A stretch of DNA of 64,000 bases from an uncultured Spirochaetales bacterium (lineage in GTDB: Bacteria; Spirochaetota; Spirochaetia; Sphaerochaetales; Sphaerochaetaceae). The notes beneath the pieces were generated by a model that searched no databases, had not been told where the DNA came from, and saw only the letters and a list, made by a program, of their open reading frames with translations. The stretch's first letter is position 1, and every line of letters starts with the position of its first letter. The stretch spans positions 1 to 64,000 of the forward strand of contig CALXRC010000002.1 in the NCBI GenBank assembly GCA_944390865.1. The letters are read 5' to 3'. The translations under genes were made by a program, and so were the position numbers. Below, one piece after another: positions 50,465 to 58,871 of the stretch.

Positions 50465-51642
50465 CTTGCGATCTCCTTGACTATATGGGCAGGTCCGCCA
50501 GGGCGGAATGGCCGTGTCTTCACAGTGAAGTCGAAGATTTTCTTGTAGTCGTCCATGCACTTTGAGAAGTTCTCTTCACCTTCCCTGTTCAGTATCATGA
50601 AAATGGAGCCGGAATCCCCGTTGCTGACATAGGAGGCGCCAAGAACGCCTTCAGTCTCGCCGGCGCGCCTGATCAGCCAGTCAACCTCAGGACAGGTCAC
50701 CTCAAAGACATCCCTCATTCCTATGTAAATATTGCTCAGGCAGCGGCCGAATGACGAGGCATCATTGTCCATCATGGCCTGGCAGCCTCTGCTCACATAC
50801 TGGCTTTCTGAAATGACATACTCGCAGGTCCTGCGGACATGCTCATCAAGCTCCTTGATGATATGGCTCTTGAGGTCCTTGACAGGATAGTTTCTCAGCT
50901 TGCAGTCTTTTCCGATATGCTTCTTGAGCTCTTTGAGGCAGAGCCTTGCATCAATGCGCTTTTCCTCAATCTCATCGCGCAGGATCTGCGGAGGCAGTGA
51001 CGGATCAACGATAATTCCGTAGTACTCCTGCTCTTCGCTGCTGACGAAGGGATAGTTCCTGATCTCGTAGTTTGATGAGAGCAGATCGAAAAAGAAGACC
51101 TTGCCTTCCTGTGCATAGCAGACTGTGATCAGGTCTCTCAGTCTTATCGATATCCCGCAGTGCTCTGTCGCGCTGTGGTAGGCGAGACGGATGTAGTCAC
51201 GCCTGTCATAGCCGAGGCCCAGAGCCTGGCTGAAGGCCATCAGCACGCCCATTATGACAGACTCGCAGACTGTGATCTGATCACAGAAAAGCAGGGCGCC
51301 CTTTATTGTGATGTCATAGCCGTGGGCAAAGTGCACGCCTTCTTCCTGAAGCGTTGTCATCACAGCCTTGATGTAGAGCGCCCATCTGTCCTCCTTGCGA
51401 GGCTTGAGCGCAGTCAGGCTGAAATGCTTCTTGTCAGAACGGGTCGCATCATACACCCTGACAGTGTTGTCCTCACGGTCAGACAAGGCGACACGGAGCC
51501 CCAGAGCTCCTGTCCCGGCAATGCAGTAGCCGTTGCAAAAATCAGAAAAGGCACCCATCAGAGTCACGACACCGGGAACTTCTGTGAGAACCTGCACCTT
51601 AGTCTTGTAGTTCAGCTCGTGGAAGGCTACTATCTTTTCCAT
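50461..51642 (-). CDS. Galactokinase-like GHMP protein with degraded catalytic motifs
   Basis: 393 aa, the length of galactokinase, with recognisable overall layout: EVPGVVTLMGAFSDF (normally PGRVNLIGEHTDY), then the ATP-loop position KGALLFCDQITVCES (normally LxxGLSSSAA), then HCGISIRLRDLIT (normally CGIMDQ), and a C-terminal GASYVSNGDSGSIFM (normally GAGFGG). The catalytic Arg, the sugar-binding Glu-His, the phosphate-binding Ser run and the catalytic Asp are replaced; Asp34 is kept. It is probably not a functional galactokinase. ATG at 51642 with GGGGCAGGA upstream. It is the first gene of a tight run with surE (4-nt overlap), suggesting a conserved role, perhaps sensing or binding. Confidence 0.72.
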   Translation of the reverse strand: MEKIVAFHELNYKTKVQVLTEVPGVVTLMGAFSDFCNGYCIAGTGALGLRVALSDREDNTVRVYDATRSDKKHFSLTALKPRKEDRWALYIKAVMTTLQEEGVHFAHGYDITIKGALLFCDQITVCESVIMGVLMAFSQALGLGYDRRDYIRLAYHSATEHCGISIRLRDLITVCYAQEGKVFFFDLLSSNYEIRNYPFVSSEEQEYYGIIVDPSLPPQILRDEIEEKRIDARLCLKELKKHIGKDCKLRNYPVKDLKSHIIKELDEHVRRTCEYVISESQYVSRGCQAMMDNDASSFGRCLSNIYIGMRDVFEVTCPEVDWLIRRAGETEGVLGASYVSNGDSGSIFMILNREGEENFSKCMDDYKKIFDFTVKTRPFRPGGPAHIVKEIAR

Positions 51643-51726
51643 TCCTGCCCCTCTTGGTTGATAAGGAAAATGATACAATGCGATGCACTTGGCATGCAAA
51701 CAAAAAAAACACAGCCGGGCAGCGCA

Positions 51727-51756
51727 TATAAAAAGCGGAGCAAAACACTCCGCTTT
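51727..51756 (-). terminator. Intrinsic terminator of rpmE
   Basis: Perfect 9-bp stem AAAGCGGAG/CTCCGCTTT (51732-51756) with a 7-nt loop, followed on the minus strand by a TTTTT run. It lies 20 nt after the rpmE stop. Confidence 0.88.
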
Positions 51757-51776
51757 CTGATTTTCCTGTTATATGC

Positions 51777-51980
51777 TCAGTCTTTCTTTGCGTATCTCTT
51801 GTTGAAGCGCTCGACACGGCCTGTTGAGTCAACAAGCTTCTGTGTGCCAGTAAAGAACGGGTGGCAGGCTGAACAGATTTCAACGCTGAGGTTCTTTGCT
51901 GTGCTCTTTGTCTTGATCACGTTGCCGCAGGAACACTTGATCTCCTGAAGCTGATAGTCTGGATGGATGTCCTTCTTCAT
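51777..51980 (-). CDS. rpmE: Ribosomal protein L31
   Basis: 67 aa. [10 protein letters not shown] start, KCSCGNV and [26 protein letters not shown]. The CxC and CxxC make the zinc-binding (C+) form of L31, which can release zinc when replaced under starvation. AAGGAGAC precedes ATG. It follows rho in the same direction, a common order in bacteria. Confidence 0.96.
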   Translation of the reverse strand: MKKDIHPDYQLQEIKCSCGNVIKTKSTAKNLSVEICSACHPFFTGTQKLVDSTGRVERFNKRYAKKD

Positions 51981-52009
51981 TTTTGTCTCCTTAGCTTTTT
52001 ATATCTCAC

Positions 52010-52031
52010 ATCTGCTGCTTTCACAGCAGAT
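52010..52031 (-). terminator. Stem-loop between rho and rpmE
   Basis: Perfect 8-bp stem ATCTGCTG/CAGCAGAT with a 6-nt loop, 7 nt after the rho stop, without a T run. Possible partial terminator or mRNA stabiliser. Confidence 0.4.
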
Positions 52032-52037
52032 CAAACA

Positions 52038-53900
52038 TCATTTGTATGATGAGCTGGCCGTGAATGCGGGGCCGGCAGCAGCACCAGTACTCATGGAGCT
52101 CAGGAATTCCTTATTATTGTGAGTTTTCCTCATCTTGTCAATCAAGAAGACTGACATGTCATTGTCATCCATATTGGCAACGGCATTGCGCAGCAGCCAC
52201 AGTCTGGCAAGCTCATCCTTGCTCAGCAGCAGGTCGTCGCGTCTCGTTCCGGACTTCTTGAGGTTGATGGCAGGGAACTTCCTGCTGTCTGCCATGCGGC
52301 GGTCGAGGACAATCTCATTGTTTCCTGTTCCCTTGAACTCCTCGAAGATGACCTCATCCATTCTGCTGCCTGTCTCTATCAGCGCAGTTGAGATGATTGT
52401 CAGGGAACCTCCGTTTTCAATGTTTCTGGCAGCACCGAAGAATCTCTTGGGCTTATGCAGGGCATTGGAATCGACACCGCCGGAAAGGATCTTTCCGGAA
52501 GCCGGCACTGTCTGGTTGTATGCACGTGCCAGTCTTGTGATGGAGTCAAGGAGAATGACCACATCCTGATGCTGCTCGACAAGGCGCTTGGCCTTCTCGA
52601 TGACCATTTCCGCAACCTGGACATGGCGTGTCGCCTGTTCATCGAAAGTGGATGCCACGACCTCGGCCTTTACATTGCGGCGCATGTCCGTGACTTCTTC
52701 AGGCCTCTCGTCGACAAGCAGGACTATGAGCTTGACTTCAGGATGGTTTGTGGTGATCGCATTGGCGATCTTCTGCATCAGCACTGTCTTTCCGGTTCTC
52801 GGAGGTGCGACAATAAGCGAGCGCTGACCCTTTCCAATCGGGCTGAAGAGATCAACGACGCGTGTTGAGAGGTCCATGTCTTCCGGCTTTGACGGATCAG
52901 AGGCATATTCAAGATGCAGCTTCTCGTCCGGAAAAAGCGGTGTCAGGGAATCAAAGGGAACACGCAGTTTGGCTTCCTGCGGACTTATTCCGTTTACCGT
53001 GATGACCCTGATCATGGCAATGAAGCGCTCGTTGTCCCTGGGACTTCTGACCTGGCCGTAGACAGTGTCTCCGGTCCTCAGTCCGCAGGCCTTGAGCATT
53101 CCGTGTGAGACATAGACGTCTTCTGTGCCTCCGACGTAGCTGTTGACCGCATAGCGGATCAGGCCATAGCCCTCAGCAAGGATCTCAAGGACTCCTTCCG
53201 TCATCAGGGCGCCGCCTGACTGGGCATGCAGTTTCGCCATCTCCCTGATGAGATCCTGCTTCCTGCAGTCAAGAATCACATCTTCGCTTATTCCCTTTTC
53301 CCTGGCCATGTGCCTGAGAGTGTCCAGAGGCAGCACTGTCAGATCAGAGATGAACAGCTTCGGGGCATCCGGATTCTCATCAAGGTTCACATCAGGAATG
53401 ACAGGCTCGCCATTCTGCACAGGAAGCCTTCTTCCTTTCTTCTGGAACTTTCCTCCGGCTGCGCTGAAGCGGGCCTTCTTGTCAGTACGGGGCGTCTGGC
53501 TGTCATCAGCCTCCTTCTGCGCCGTCTCTTCCTTTGCTTCAGCCTCCGGCGCAGCCTCAGCTGTCTCGCCTGCGCTTTCCTCAGCTGCTGTGTCAGCAGC
53601 GATGACTTCAGCAGGCACTTCCTGCTTCATGCCTTCAGCTTCAGCACTGGTCTCTGGCTCCTGTTCTGTATTCGCTTCTGCTGCCGGGATCTCCTGTGAA
53701 AAGAGATCAGCAGTCTCTTCTTTTTTCTTTGTCCGCGGTTTTCTTGTGCGCTCAGGGCTCTTCTTTGCAGGCTCTTCCCCTTCTTTCTTTGCCTTCACGC
53801 GCACTTTCACAGTGCTTTTCCTGTGAACGAGCTTCACACGCTTTGCATCTCTTTCTTCCGGCTGGCTTTCATTAATCTCAACTACATCGTCTGATGCCAT
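52038..53900 (-). CDS. rho: Transcription termination factor Rho with long N-terminal extension
   Basis: 620 aa against about 420 in E. coli. Residues 1-170 are a low-complexity Lys/Arg patch followed by an Ala/Glu-rich acidic stretch and then a second basic patch. From about 180 the normal Rho follows: [16 protein letters not shown]-binding cold-shock domain ([18 protein letters not shown]), P-loop [39 protein letters not shown] and the secondary RNA-binding loop. It terminates untranslated transcripts. Insertions of this sort are known in several phyla and can add RNA binding or phase separation. It lies between cinA and rpmE. Confidence 0.96.
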   Translation of the reverse strand: MASDDVVEINESQPEERDAKRVKLVHRKSTVKVRVKAKKEGEEPAKKSPERTRKPRTKKKEETADLFSQEIPAAEANTEQEPETSAEAEGMKQEVPAEVIAADTAAEESAGETAEAAPEAEAKEETAQKEADDSQTPRTDKKARFSAAGGKFQKKGRRLPVQNGEPVIPDVNLDENPDAPKLFISDLTVLPLDTLRHMAREKGISEDVILDCRKQDLIREMAKLHAQSGGALMTEGVLEILAEGYGLIRYAVNSYVGGTEDVYVSHGMLKACGLRTGDTVYGQVRSPRDNERFIAMIRVITVNGISPQEAKLRVPFDSLTPLFPDEKLHLEYASDPSKPEDMDLSTRVVDLFSPIGKGQRSLIVAPPRTGKTVLMQKIANAITTNHPEVKLIVLLVDERPEEVTDMRRNVKAEVVASTFDEQATRHVQVAEMVIEKAKRLVEQHQDVVILLDSITRLARAYNQTVPASGKILSGGVDSNALHKPKRFFGAARNIENGGSLTIISTALIETGSRMDEVIFEEFKGTGNNEIVLDRRMADSRKFPAINLKKSGTRRDDLLLSKDELARLWLLRNAVANMDDNDMSVFLIDKMRKTHNNKEFLSSMSTGAAAGPAFTASSSYK

Positions 53901-53953
53901 ATTCCGATTATCTCCAAAATAAAATATGTTTTCTGTTTAATCCGTTAACTTGA

Positions 53954-53968
53954 ATTTCATGATGAAAT
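53954..53968. repeat. Perfect palindrome in the rho leader
   Basis: ATTTCAT-G-ATGAAAT, 54-68 nt upstream of the rho start codon: either an operator or a leader hairpin. rho genes are often autoregulated in their leaders. Confidence 0.4.
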
Positions 53969-53984
53969 GTTAGGTGGAATTATC

Positions 53985-54016
53985 AGCATTGAAGGCTGTA
54001 CAGAGCCTTCTATGCT
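53985..54016 (-). terminator. Stem-loop between cinA and rho
   Basis: AGCAT-A-GAAGGCT pairs with AGCCTTC-A-ATGCT (12 bp with one mismatch, 6-nt loop), 37 nt after the cinA stop, without a clear T run. It could end the lnt-cinA transcript partially or act in rho attenuation. Confidence 0.5.
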
Positions 54017-54052
54017 GTCTGTTATACTAATTTCTGCCGCTTTTGGCAATAC

Positions 54053-55300
54053 TCAGATGTATTTCCAGGAAGCGGCAATCTCACCCAAATTCTTTCCCTC
54101 AATATAACAGCGGGAAAGAATGAGCGCTGCGTTCACGCTCTTTCTCCTGACGCTGTCGCGTCCCCAGGAAGAAAAATGGAGACAGACTGACTGACTGGGG
54201 CGGCTGGATGAAGAAAAGCCGAAGCAGACAGTGCCGACTTTTTTCCTCTCGCTCTCCGCAGGTCCGGCCACACCGGTGATCGAAAAGGCATAATCCGTGC
54301 CGGTCAGCTTCCTCACGCCGTCAGCCATCATGACAGCACATTCCTCGCTGACTGCTCCCTTTGTCTGTATGACAACCTCCTCAACGCCGAGGACATCCTG
54401 CTTGACAGAATTTGAATAGCTTACGACAGAGCCTGTGAAGAAGTCAGAGGAGCCTGCCTGCTGGGTCAGCATGCCGGAAGCCAGCCCTCCTGTGCAGCTC
54501 TCCGCACAGGAAATCGTGAGGCCGCCGCTCCTGAGGACCGCTGTCAGCTCATCAAGAGCCGTTGTGTCGCCGCTGGCTATGAGCTCAGGGCCGCATTCTG
54601 CCCTCAGGGCACTGACTGCCCTGTCCTTGTCCTCCTCGCTTCCTCCTGACAGATAGAGGGAAATCTTGTAATCCTGAAACCTTGTTCCCCAGGTCAGTTC
54701 AGGGCTGATTGCATGAGTCAGGTCTTCCAGCTTTGCCTCAGCAACGATGAAGGCGGAATACTCTCTCCTGCTGAATTCCTTATGACCTGAAAGCCCCGCA
54801 AGCATCGGGACTACCAGATTCTCAAACATCGGCTGCATCTCTCTGGGAGGTCCCGGAAGGCTTATGATGAGAGTTCCTTCAGGACTTGTACCGTAAAACC
54901 CATCTGCCGTGCCGTTGTCATTTTTCAGTCTGGAAAAGCCGCGGGGGATCAGGGTCTGCTTTTCATTCGCTCCGTGAATCTTCTCGCCCAGCTTTGCATA
55001 AAGGTCGCGCCAGCTGTCCTCATTCCGCTCAAGTGAAGATGAGGCTACTCTCGCTATGCTTTCCCTTGTCATGTCGTCGCTGGTCGGCCCGAGGCCGCCT
55101 GTGATGATGACCAGATCACTCTTTCTGACAATGGCCGAGAGAATCGAGTCTATCGTGCCGTCATCAGGGACAGCAACGATCTGGTTCATGTGAATGTCGA
55201 GTGAGGACAGGGCTCTGGAGACAAACTGGGCATGTCTGTCCTGTATTATTCCCTTCGTGAGCTCTGTGCCTATTATGATGAGACTTGCGCTGGCAATCAT
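54053..55300 (-). CDS. cinA: CinA family protein (nicotinamide-nucleotide amidase / ADP-ribose pyrophosphatase)
   Basis: 415 aa, both domains present. N-terminal MoCF/COG1058 domain: IIIGTELTKGIIQDRH, IITGGLGPTSDDMTRE, ISLPGPPREMQPMF. C-terminal amidase domain: LTISCAESCTGGLASGMLTQQAGSSDFFTGSVVSYSN and SITGVAGP. It recycles NMN in pyridine-nucleotide metabolism, alongside nadE in this window. Its ATG overlaps the lnt stop by 4 nt. Confidence 0.93.
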   Translation of the reverse strand: MIASASLIIIGTELTKGIIQDRHAQFVSRALSSLDIHMNQIVAVPDDGTIDSILSAIVRKSDLVIITGGLGPTSDDMTRESIARVASSSLERNEDSWRDLYAKLGEKIHGANEKQTLIPRGFSRLKNDNGTADGFYGTSPEGTLIISLPGPPREMQPMFENLVVPMLAGLSGHKEFSRREYSAFIVAEAKLEDLTHAISPELTWGTRFQDYKISLYLSGGSEEDKDRAVSALRAECGPELIASGDTTALDELTAVLRSGGLTISCAESCTGGLASGMLTQQAGSSDFFTGSVVSYSNSVKQDVLGVEEVVIQTKGAVSEECAVMMADGVRKLTGTDYAFSITGVAGPAESERKKVGTVCFGFSSSSRPSQSVCLHFSSWGRDSVRRKSVNAALILSRCYIEGKNLGEIAASWKYI

Positions 55301-56982
55301 GATCTGACCTTCCTTATTGCAATCAGCACGATGGCGCCTGCAAGGGCAAGGGCTGACAGGGCAATTGAGATGTAGGCAAACAGATCCGTGTGCTGGACAT
55401 AGAATGTGAGGTCAGCCTCGCTGTGAGTCTCATAGACCGGCACATCGTAAATATGATAGGTCATTCTGAACTGCTCTACGGGATCAACAATCTCGCCTGT
55501 CGGAAGGATCATGCAGGTATAGCCGCTGTTCGTGCTTCTGACCATAGTCTTTCTTGTCTCAACAGAGCGGAAGACAGCAATAGCCGCATGCTGGAATGAA
55601 GCATTCGGATCTCCGGACCAGCGGTCATTTGTCATGTTGAGGATCAGGTCCGCACCATTTCTGACAAATTCCGCATTGATGTCTCCGAACACATCCTCAT
55701 AGCAGATCGGAGTGGAGAAATGCACGCCGTCTGACTCAAAGACGACAGGTTCGTCTCCCTCTTCCCACCAGTTGTAGTCAAGAGAGACAAGTATGTCATA
55801 AAGCCAGGGCAGCTGTCTCTGATAAGGGAAGTGCTCTGTGAACGGAACCAAATGCTGCTTCGCATAGCTCTGCTTGATCTGGCCGTCATCGAAAAGGATG
55901 ACAGTGTTGTAGTCGACTCTGTTGAGTTCCCCTGTCTGCGGATCAATCGGCGGCTTGTCCGGATCGGCCAGGACACCGCGGGGATTGCCTGTGACAAGAG
56001 GTCTGCCCAGTTCCTCGGCAAAGGCCACAAAGCGGCGCACCAGCTCTGCCGTCTCCTCGTTTCCGATTGTATTGCCCACACCTTCATACGAATAGTTCAT
56101 ATGCCACCATACAGAAGGAATGAAGGCGGTCTCTGACCAGACGACAATATCAGGATCATCGCGCAGTGCCTCAAGGGAAAGGCGCCTGAGATTGTTGAAG
56201 TTTCTCAGGTAGGTCTGATAGCCGCCCTGCCATGAGTCATGGTTATGCTGGACCGTCGCGACGCGCCAGGTCCTGTCAGGTTCTCTGGCCTCCTGCCCGG
56301 AAAGGCTCACAAAGCCGTATCCAAGCCACAGGGCAAAGAGGATTGCATAGACAATAATGAAGACAAGACTCTTTCTGAGATAGTGAAGGAATGAAGGATC
56401 CCTGCCGGCAAAGATTCCTGCCAGATACCAGCCGGCCCAGGCCTGGGGGAGTATCATCATGATGATGATGCCCCAGATTCCCGTGATGTCTGCAATCTGG
56501 ATCAGCGGAAGATAGTCGTACAGAGCATAGCAGATCGTGCCGTATGGATAGCCGGCAAACCAGATCTGCGACAGATAGGCATAGCTCACCCAGATGAGGG
56601 CCTGAGCGATATATGCGTACTGTCTGAAGGCGCTGCAGGCCAGCTTCAGAGCCAGGAAGAGGAAGATCATCTCCCCTCCCTTTATAATGGTGACTATGTA
56701 GATGGCCCCGGGGTGGAAGCCCGGCAGCCAGTAATTGAAGAAGCAGTAAAAGGCAACTCCGAACAGGAAGCCATAGGCCCACACAGCCTTCCAGCTTGTG
56801 TTTGCGATGACAGCAAAGACCGGAATGAGGGCAAAAAACGCTATCCAGCCCCAGCCAGTCTCAGTCACAAAGCCCGGGAAAGCCAGGGAAAGAATGAAAG
56901 CACTGATAATTAAAGTCAAGACCTCAGAACAGTATGTCCTGAGGCCTCTTTTCTCATAGAAGTTTCTCAACTTGAAAAACAC
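55297..56982 (-). CDS. lnt: Apolipoprotein N-acyltransferase
   Basis: 561 aa. About eight hydrophobic segments with a nitrilase-fold periplasmic domain (about 240-530). The catalytic triad is visible: Glu284 (VVWSETAF), Lys375 (YAKQHLVPFTE) and Cys427 (TPICYEDVFGD). It adds the third acyl chain to lipoproteins, so the lipoproteins predicted here are probably triacylated. It overlaps cinA by 4 nt and starts 7 nt after the HU gene, indicating one transcript. Confidence 0.94.
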   Translation of the reverse strand: MFFKLRNFYEKRGLRTYCSEVLTLIISAFILSLAFPGFVTETGWGWIAFFALIPVFAVIANTSWKAVWAYGFLFGVAFYCFFNYWLPGFHPGAIYIVTIIKGGEMIFLFLALKLACSAFRQYAYIAQALIWVSYAYLSQIWFAGYPYGTICYALYDYLPLIQIADITGIWGIIIMMILPQAWAGWYLAGIFAGRDPSFLHYLRKSLVFIIVYAILFALWLGYGFVSLSGQEAREPDRTWRVATVQHNHDSWQGGYQTYLRNFNNLRRLSLEALRDDPDIVVWSETAFIPSVWWHMNYSYEGVGNTIGNEETAELVRRFVAFAEELGRPLVTGNPRGVLADPDKPPIDPQTGELNRVDYNTVILFDDGQIKQSYAKQHLVPFTEHFPYQRQLPWLYDILVSLDYNWWEEGDEPVVFESDGVHFSTPICYEDVFGDINAEFVRNGADLILNMTNDRWSGDPNASFQHAAIAVFRSVETRKTMVRSTNSGYTCMILPTGEIVDPVEQFRMTYHIYDVPVYETHSEADLTFYVQHTDLFAYISIALSALALAGAIVLIAIRKVRS

Positions 56983-56988
56983 TCCAAC

Positions 56989-57309
56989 TTACTCAAAATC
57001 TTTTGACTGGGAATCACGCAGATTCCACACGGCATCCTTCAGCTCCTTGCCGGGGCGGAAGATGGCAACACCGTGAGTCTCAACAGCCACGATGTCCCCT
57101 GTCTTGGGATTGCGTGCCTTCTCACGGCCCTTGCGTGTTCTGATTTCGAAGGTGCCGAAGCCTCTCAGCTCAATAATCTTATCATCCTTCAGGCCATCCT
57201 TGATTTCCTCGAACAGCTCATCAATGACCTCATGGATGTCACTGCGGGCGAAACCAAGCTTGTTGTGAAGGTTTTCAATCATCGCAGCCTTAGTCAGTTT
57301 CTCTTCCAT
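56989..57309 (-). CDS. HU-family nucleoid DNA-binding protein
   Basis: 106 aa, slightly longer than the usual 90. KAAMIENLHNKLGFARSDIHEVIDELFEEIKDGL dimerisation helices, then RGFGTFEIRTRKGREKARNPKTGD beta-arm and VAIFRPGKELKDAV. A 12-residue tail extends beyond the core. It compacts and bends DNA. It lies between rpsT (29 nt upstream) and lnt. Confidence 0.93.
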   Translation of the reverse strand: MEEKLTKAAMIENLHNKLGFARSDIHEVIDELFEEIKDGLKDDKIIELRGFGTFEIRTRKGREKARNPKTGDIVAVETHGVAIFRPGKELKDAVWNLRDSQSKDFE

Positions 57310-57338
57310 AGTTCCTTACACACTCCTGACCAGAATAA

Positions 57339-57599
57339 TTAAGCAAGCTTTGCAAATGCCTTGTACATGCGGGACTTCTTTCTGCTGGCTGTGTTTCTGT
57401 GCATCACGCCATTGCCTGCAGCAGTATCGAGAAGCTTGAAGCTAAGAGCCATTGCCTCCTGTGCAGCAGCCTTGTCACCTGCCAGACATGCAGCATTGAA
57501 CTTCTTCACTGCTGTGCGGACTGTGCTCTTGGCCTGACGATTATGCATTCTTCTCTTGGCATTCTGGCGCTCTCTTTTCTCAGCTGACTTGTTAGACAC
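57339..57599 (-). CDS. rpsT: Ribosomal protein S20
   Basis: 86 aa. Classic S20 pattern: KSAEKRERQNAKRRMHNRQAKSTVRTAVKKF and GVMHRNTASRKKSRMYKAF. It binds 16S rRNA early in 30S assembly. It has its own promoter and a leader hairpin; the HU gene follows by 29 nt. Confidence 0.96.
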   Translation of the reverse strand: MSNKSAEKRERQNAKRRMHNRQAKSTVRTAVKKFNAACLAGDKAAAQEAMALSFKLLDTAAGNGVMHRNTASRKKSRMYKAFAKLA

Positions 57600-57654
57600 G
57601 CTAAATTCCTCCGTATATCACTTTCGTTATAAATATTTAGGATAATAGTTTCCC

Positions 57655-57671
57655 GCAGCCTCATGGGCTGC
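57655..57671 (-). promoter_or_regulatory. Leader stem-loop upstream of rpsT
   Basis: GCAGCC/GGCTGC stem with a 5-nt loop at the 5' end of the predicted rpsT leader, with no T run. Could be a structure for S20 autoregulation or transcript stability. Confidence 0.35.
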
Positions 57672-57679
57672 GTCTACCT

Positions 57680-57708
57680 AAACTATCATAAAGGCTAACT
57701 TGGGTCAA
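57680..57708 (-). promoter_or_regulatory. Sigma-70-type promoter of rpsT
   Basis: On the minus strand: -35 TTGACC (57703-57708), 17-nt spacer, -10 TAGTTT (57680-57685). The leader to the rpsT ATG is about 75 nt. Confidence 0.5.
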
Positions 57709-57736
57709 TACAAAAATTTACACATCTTTGCTGAAT

Positions 57737-58804
57737 TTACTGGTCGCTGTCAAACAGTTCAGCCAGATAGTCCTCGCTGATGTACCAGTGACCGTCGTCC
57801 TCTCCGAGGCAGAACTCGTCAACAGGCACATAGAGCGTTCTGTTCTCGGATGCGGTGAGCACAATCTGGCGCGACAGGATATTGACTTCACTCACGCGCC
57901 ACAGCTCTCCTTCTATCCTGACCCTGCTGCCCTCGCTCGGCATATGGGCCTTCTCCTCAACATAATAGTCGTACTCAAAGCCAAGGCAGCAAAGCAGCCT
58001 GCCGCACGGCCCTGATATCTTCAGTGAGTTGAGACTGAGGTTCTGTTCCTTTGCCATTTTGATCGACACCGGCTGCATTTTGTCCGTAATGCTGTGGCAG
58101 CAGTAATCCCTGCCGCAGACAGAAAGGCCTCCGATCAGCCTGCTCTCATCCCTTACGCCCACCTGGCGCAGTTCTATCCTCATCTTGAATACGGAGACAA
58201 GATCCTTGACCAGATCACGGAAATCAACCCTCTCATCCGCAGTGAAGAAAAAGATCACCTTGTTCTCCCCGAGCAGAAAGTGTGTAGTGATGAGCTTCAT
58301 CTTGAGCTTATGCTTTGCTATCTTCTCCCTGCAGATGATCAGCGCCCTGTCTTCTTTTGCCGTGTTCTCAGCGTATCTGGCCATTTCAGCCGGAGTCGCA
58401 AGATGATCTATCCAGTCAACATTGCCAGTGACACGGATCTTGTGCGGCTCTTTCGCTGTCTGGCAGCCAAGGCAGCTGTCGCACTGATGTGCCTCAGCGG
58501 CATTCCAGTCTATCGCATCCCCTTCTTCCTCATTCTCATCCATGCTGCCGAAGTGAAGACAGGCTCCGCGCACATCAGGGTCTCCTGCCCTGTAAGCGCT
58601 CTCCTCATCCGGAGCAGGAGACACGATAAAGCCCAGGTCCTGGCCGAATCTGGTCTCGTATACGACAGGAGTGCCTGCATAAAGCACGCTGTCCCAGGCA
58701 GCCAGCGATATATCATTATAGGAAGGATTCTTCACCACATAGACGTAAGCGAATTCATCCTCTGTCCTTTCCTTTTTCTTTTTCATATCAATAGAAATTA
58801 ACAT
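57737..58804 (-). CDS. PSP1 C-terminal domain protein (YaaT/RicT-like)
   Basis: 355 aa. The PSP1 domain is clear: VVYETRFGQDLGFIV, KLITTHFLLGENKVIFFFTADERVDFRDLVKDL, MRIELRQVGVRDESRLIGGLSVCGRDYCCHS and GPCGRLLCCLGFEYDYYVEE. Two Cys-rich stretches (CDSCLGCQ; CGRDYCC/CGRLLCC) could hold an Fe-S cluster, as in the RicAFT complex of Bacillus. Roles in RNA maturation or sporulation are known there; none is known for spirochaetes. ATG at 58804 with GAGAGAG upstream. It is divergent from dus. Confidence 0.85.
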   Translation of the reverse strand: MLISIDMKKKKERTEDEFAYVYVVKNPSYNDISLAAWDSVLYAGTPVVYETRFGQDLGFIVSPAPDEESAYRAGDPDVRGACLHFGSMDENEEEGDAIDWNAAEAHQCDSCLGCQTAKEPHKIRVTGNVDWIDHLATPAEMARYAENTAKEDRALIICREKIAKHKLKMKLITTHFLLGENKVIFFFTADERVDFRDLVKDLVSVFKMRIELRQVGVRDESRLIGGLSVCGRDYCCHSITDKMQPVSIKMAKEQNLSLNSLKISGPCGRLLCCLGFEYDYYVEEKAHMPSEGSRVRIEGELWRVSEVNILSRQIVLTASENRTLYVPVDEFCLGEDDGHWYISEDYLAELFDSDQ

Positions 58805-58871
58805 ATTGCTCTCTCTCAAAGCAAGGTTTGTCTTGGCAAAGGCCGCGTTTTCTGTTTTCATCAAGGCTGTC

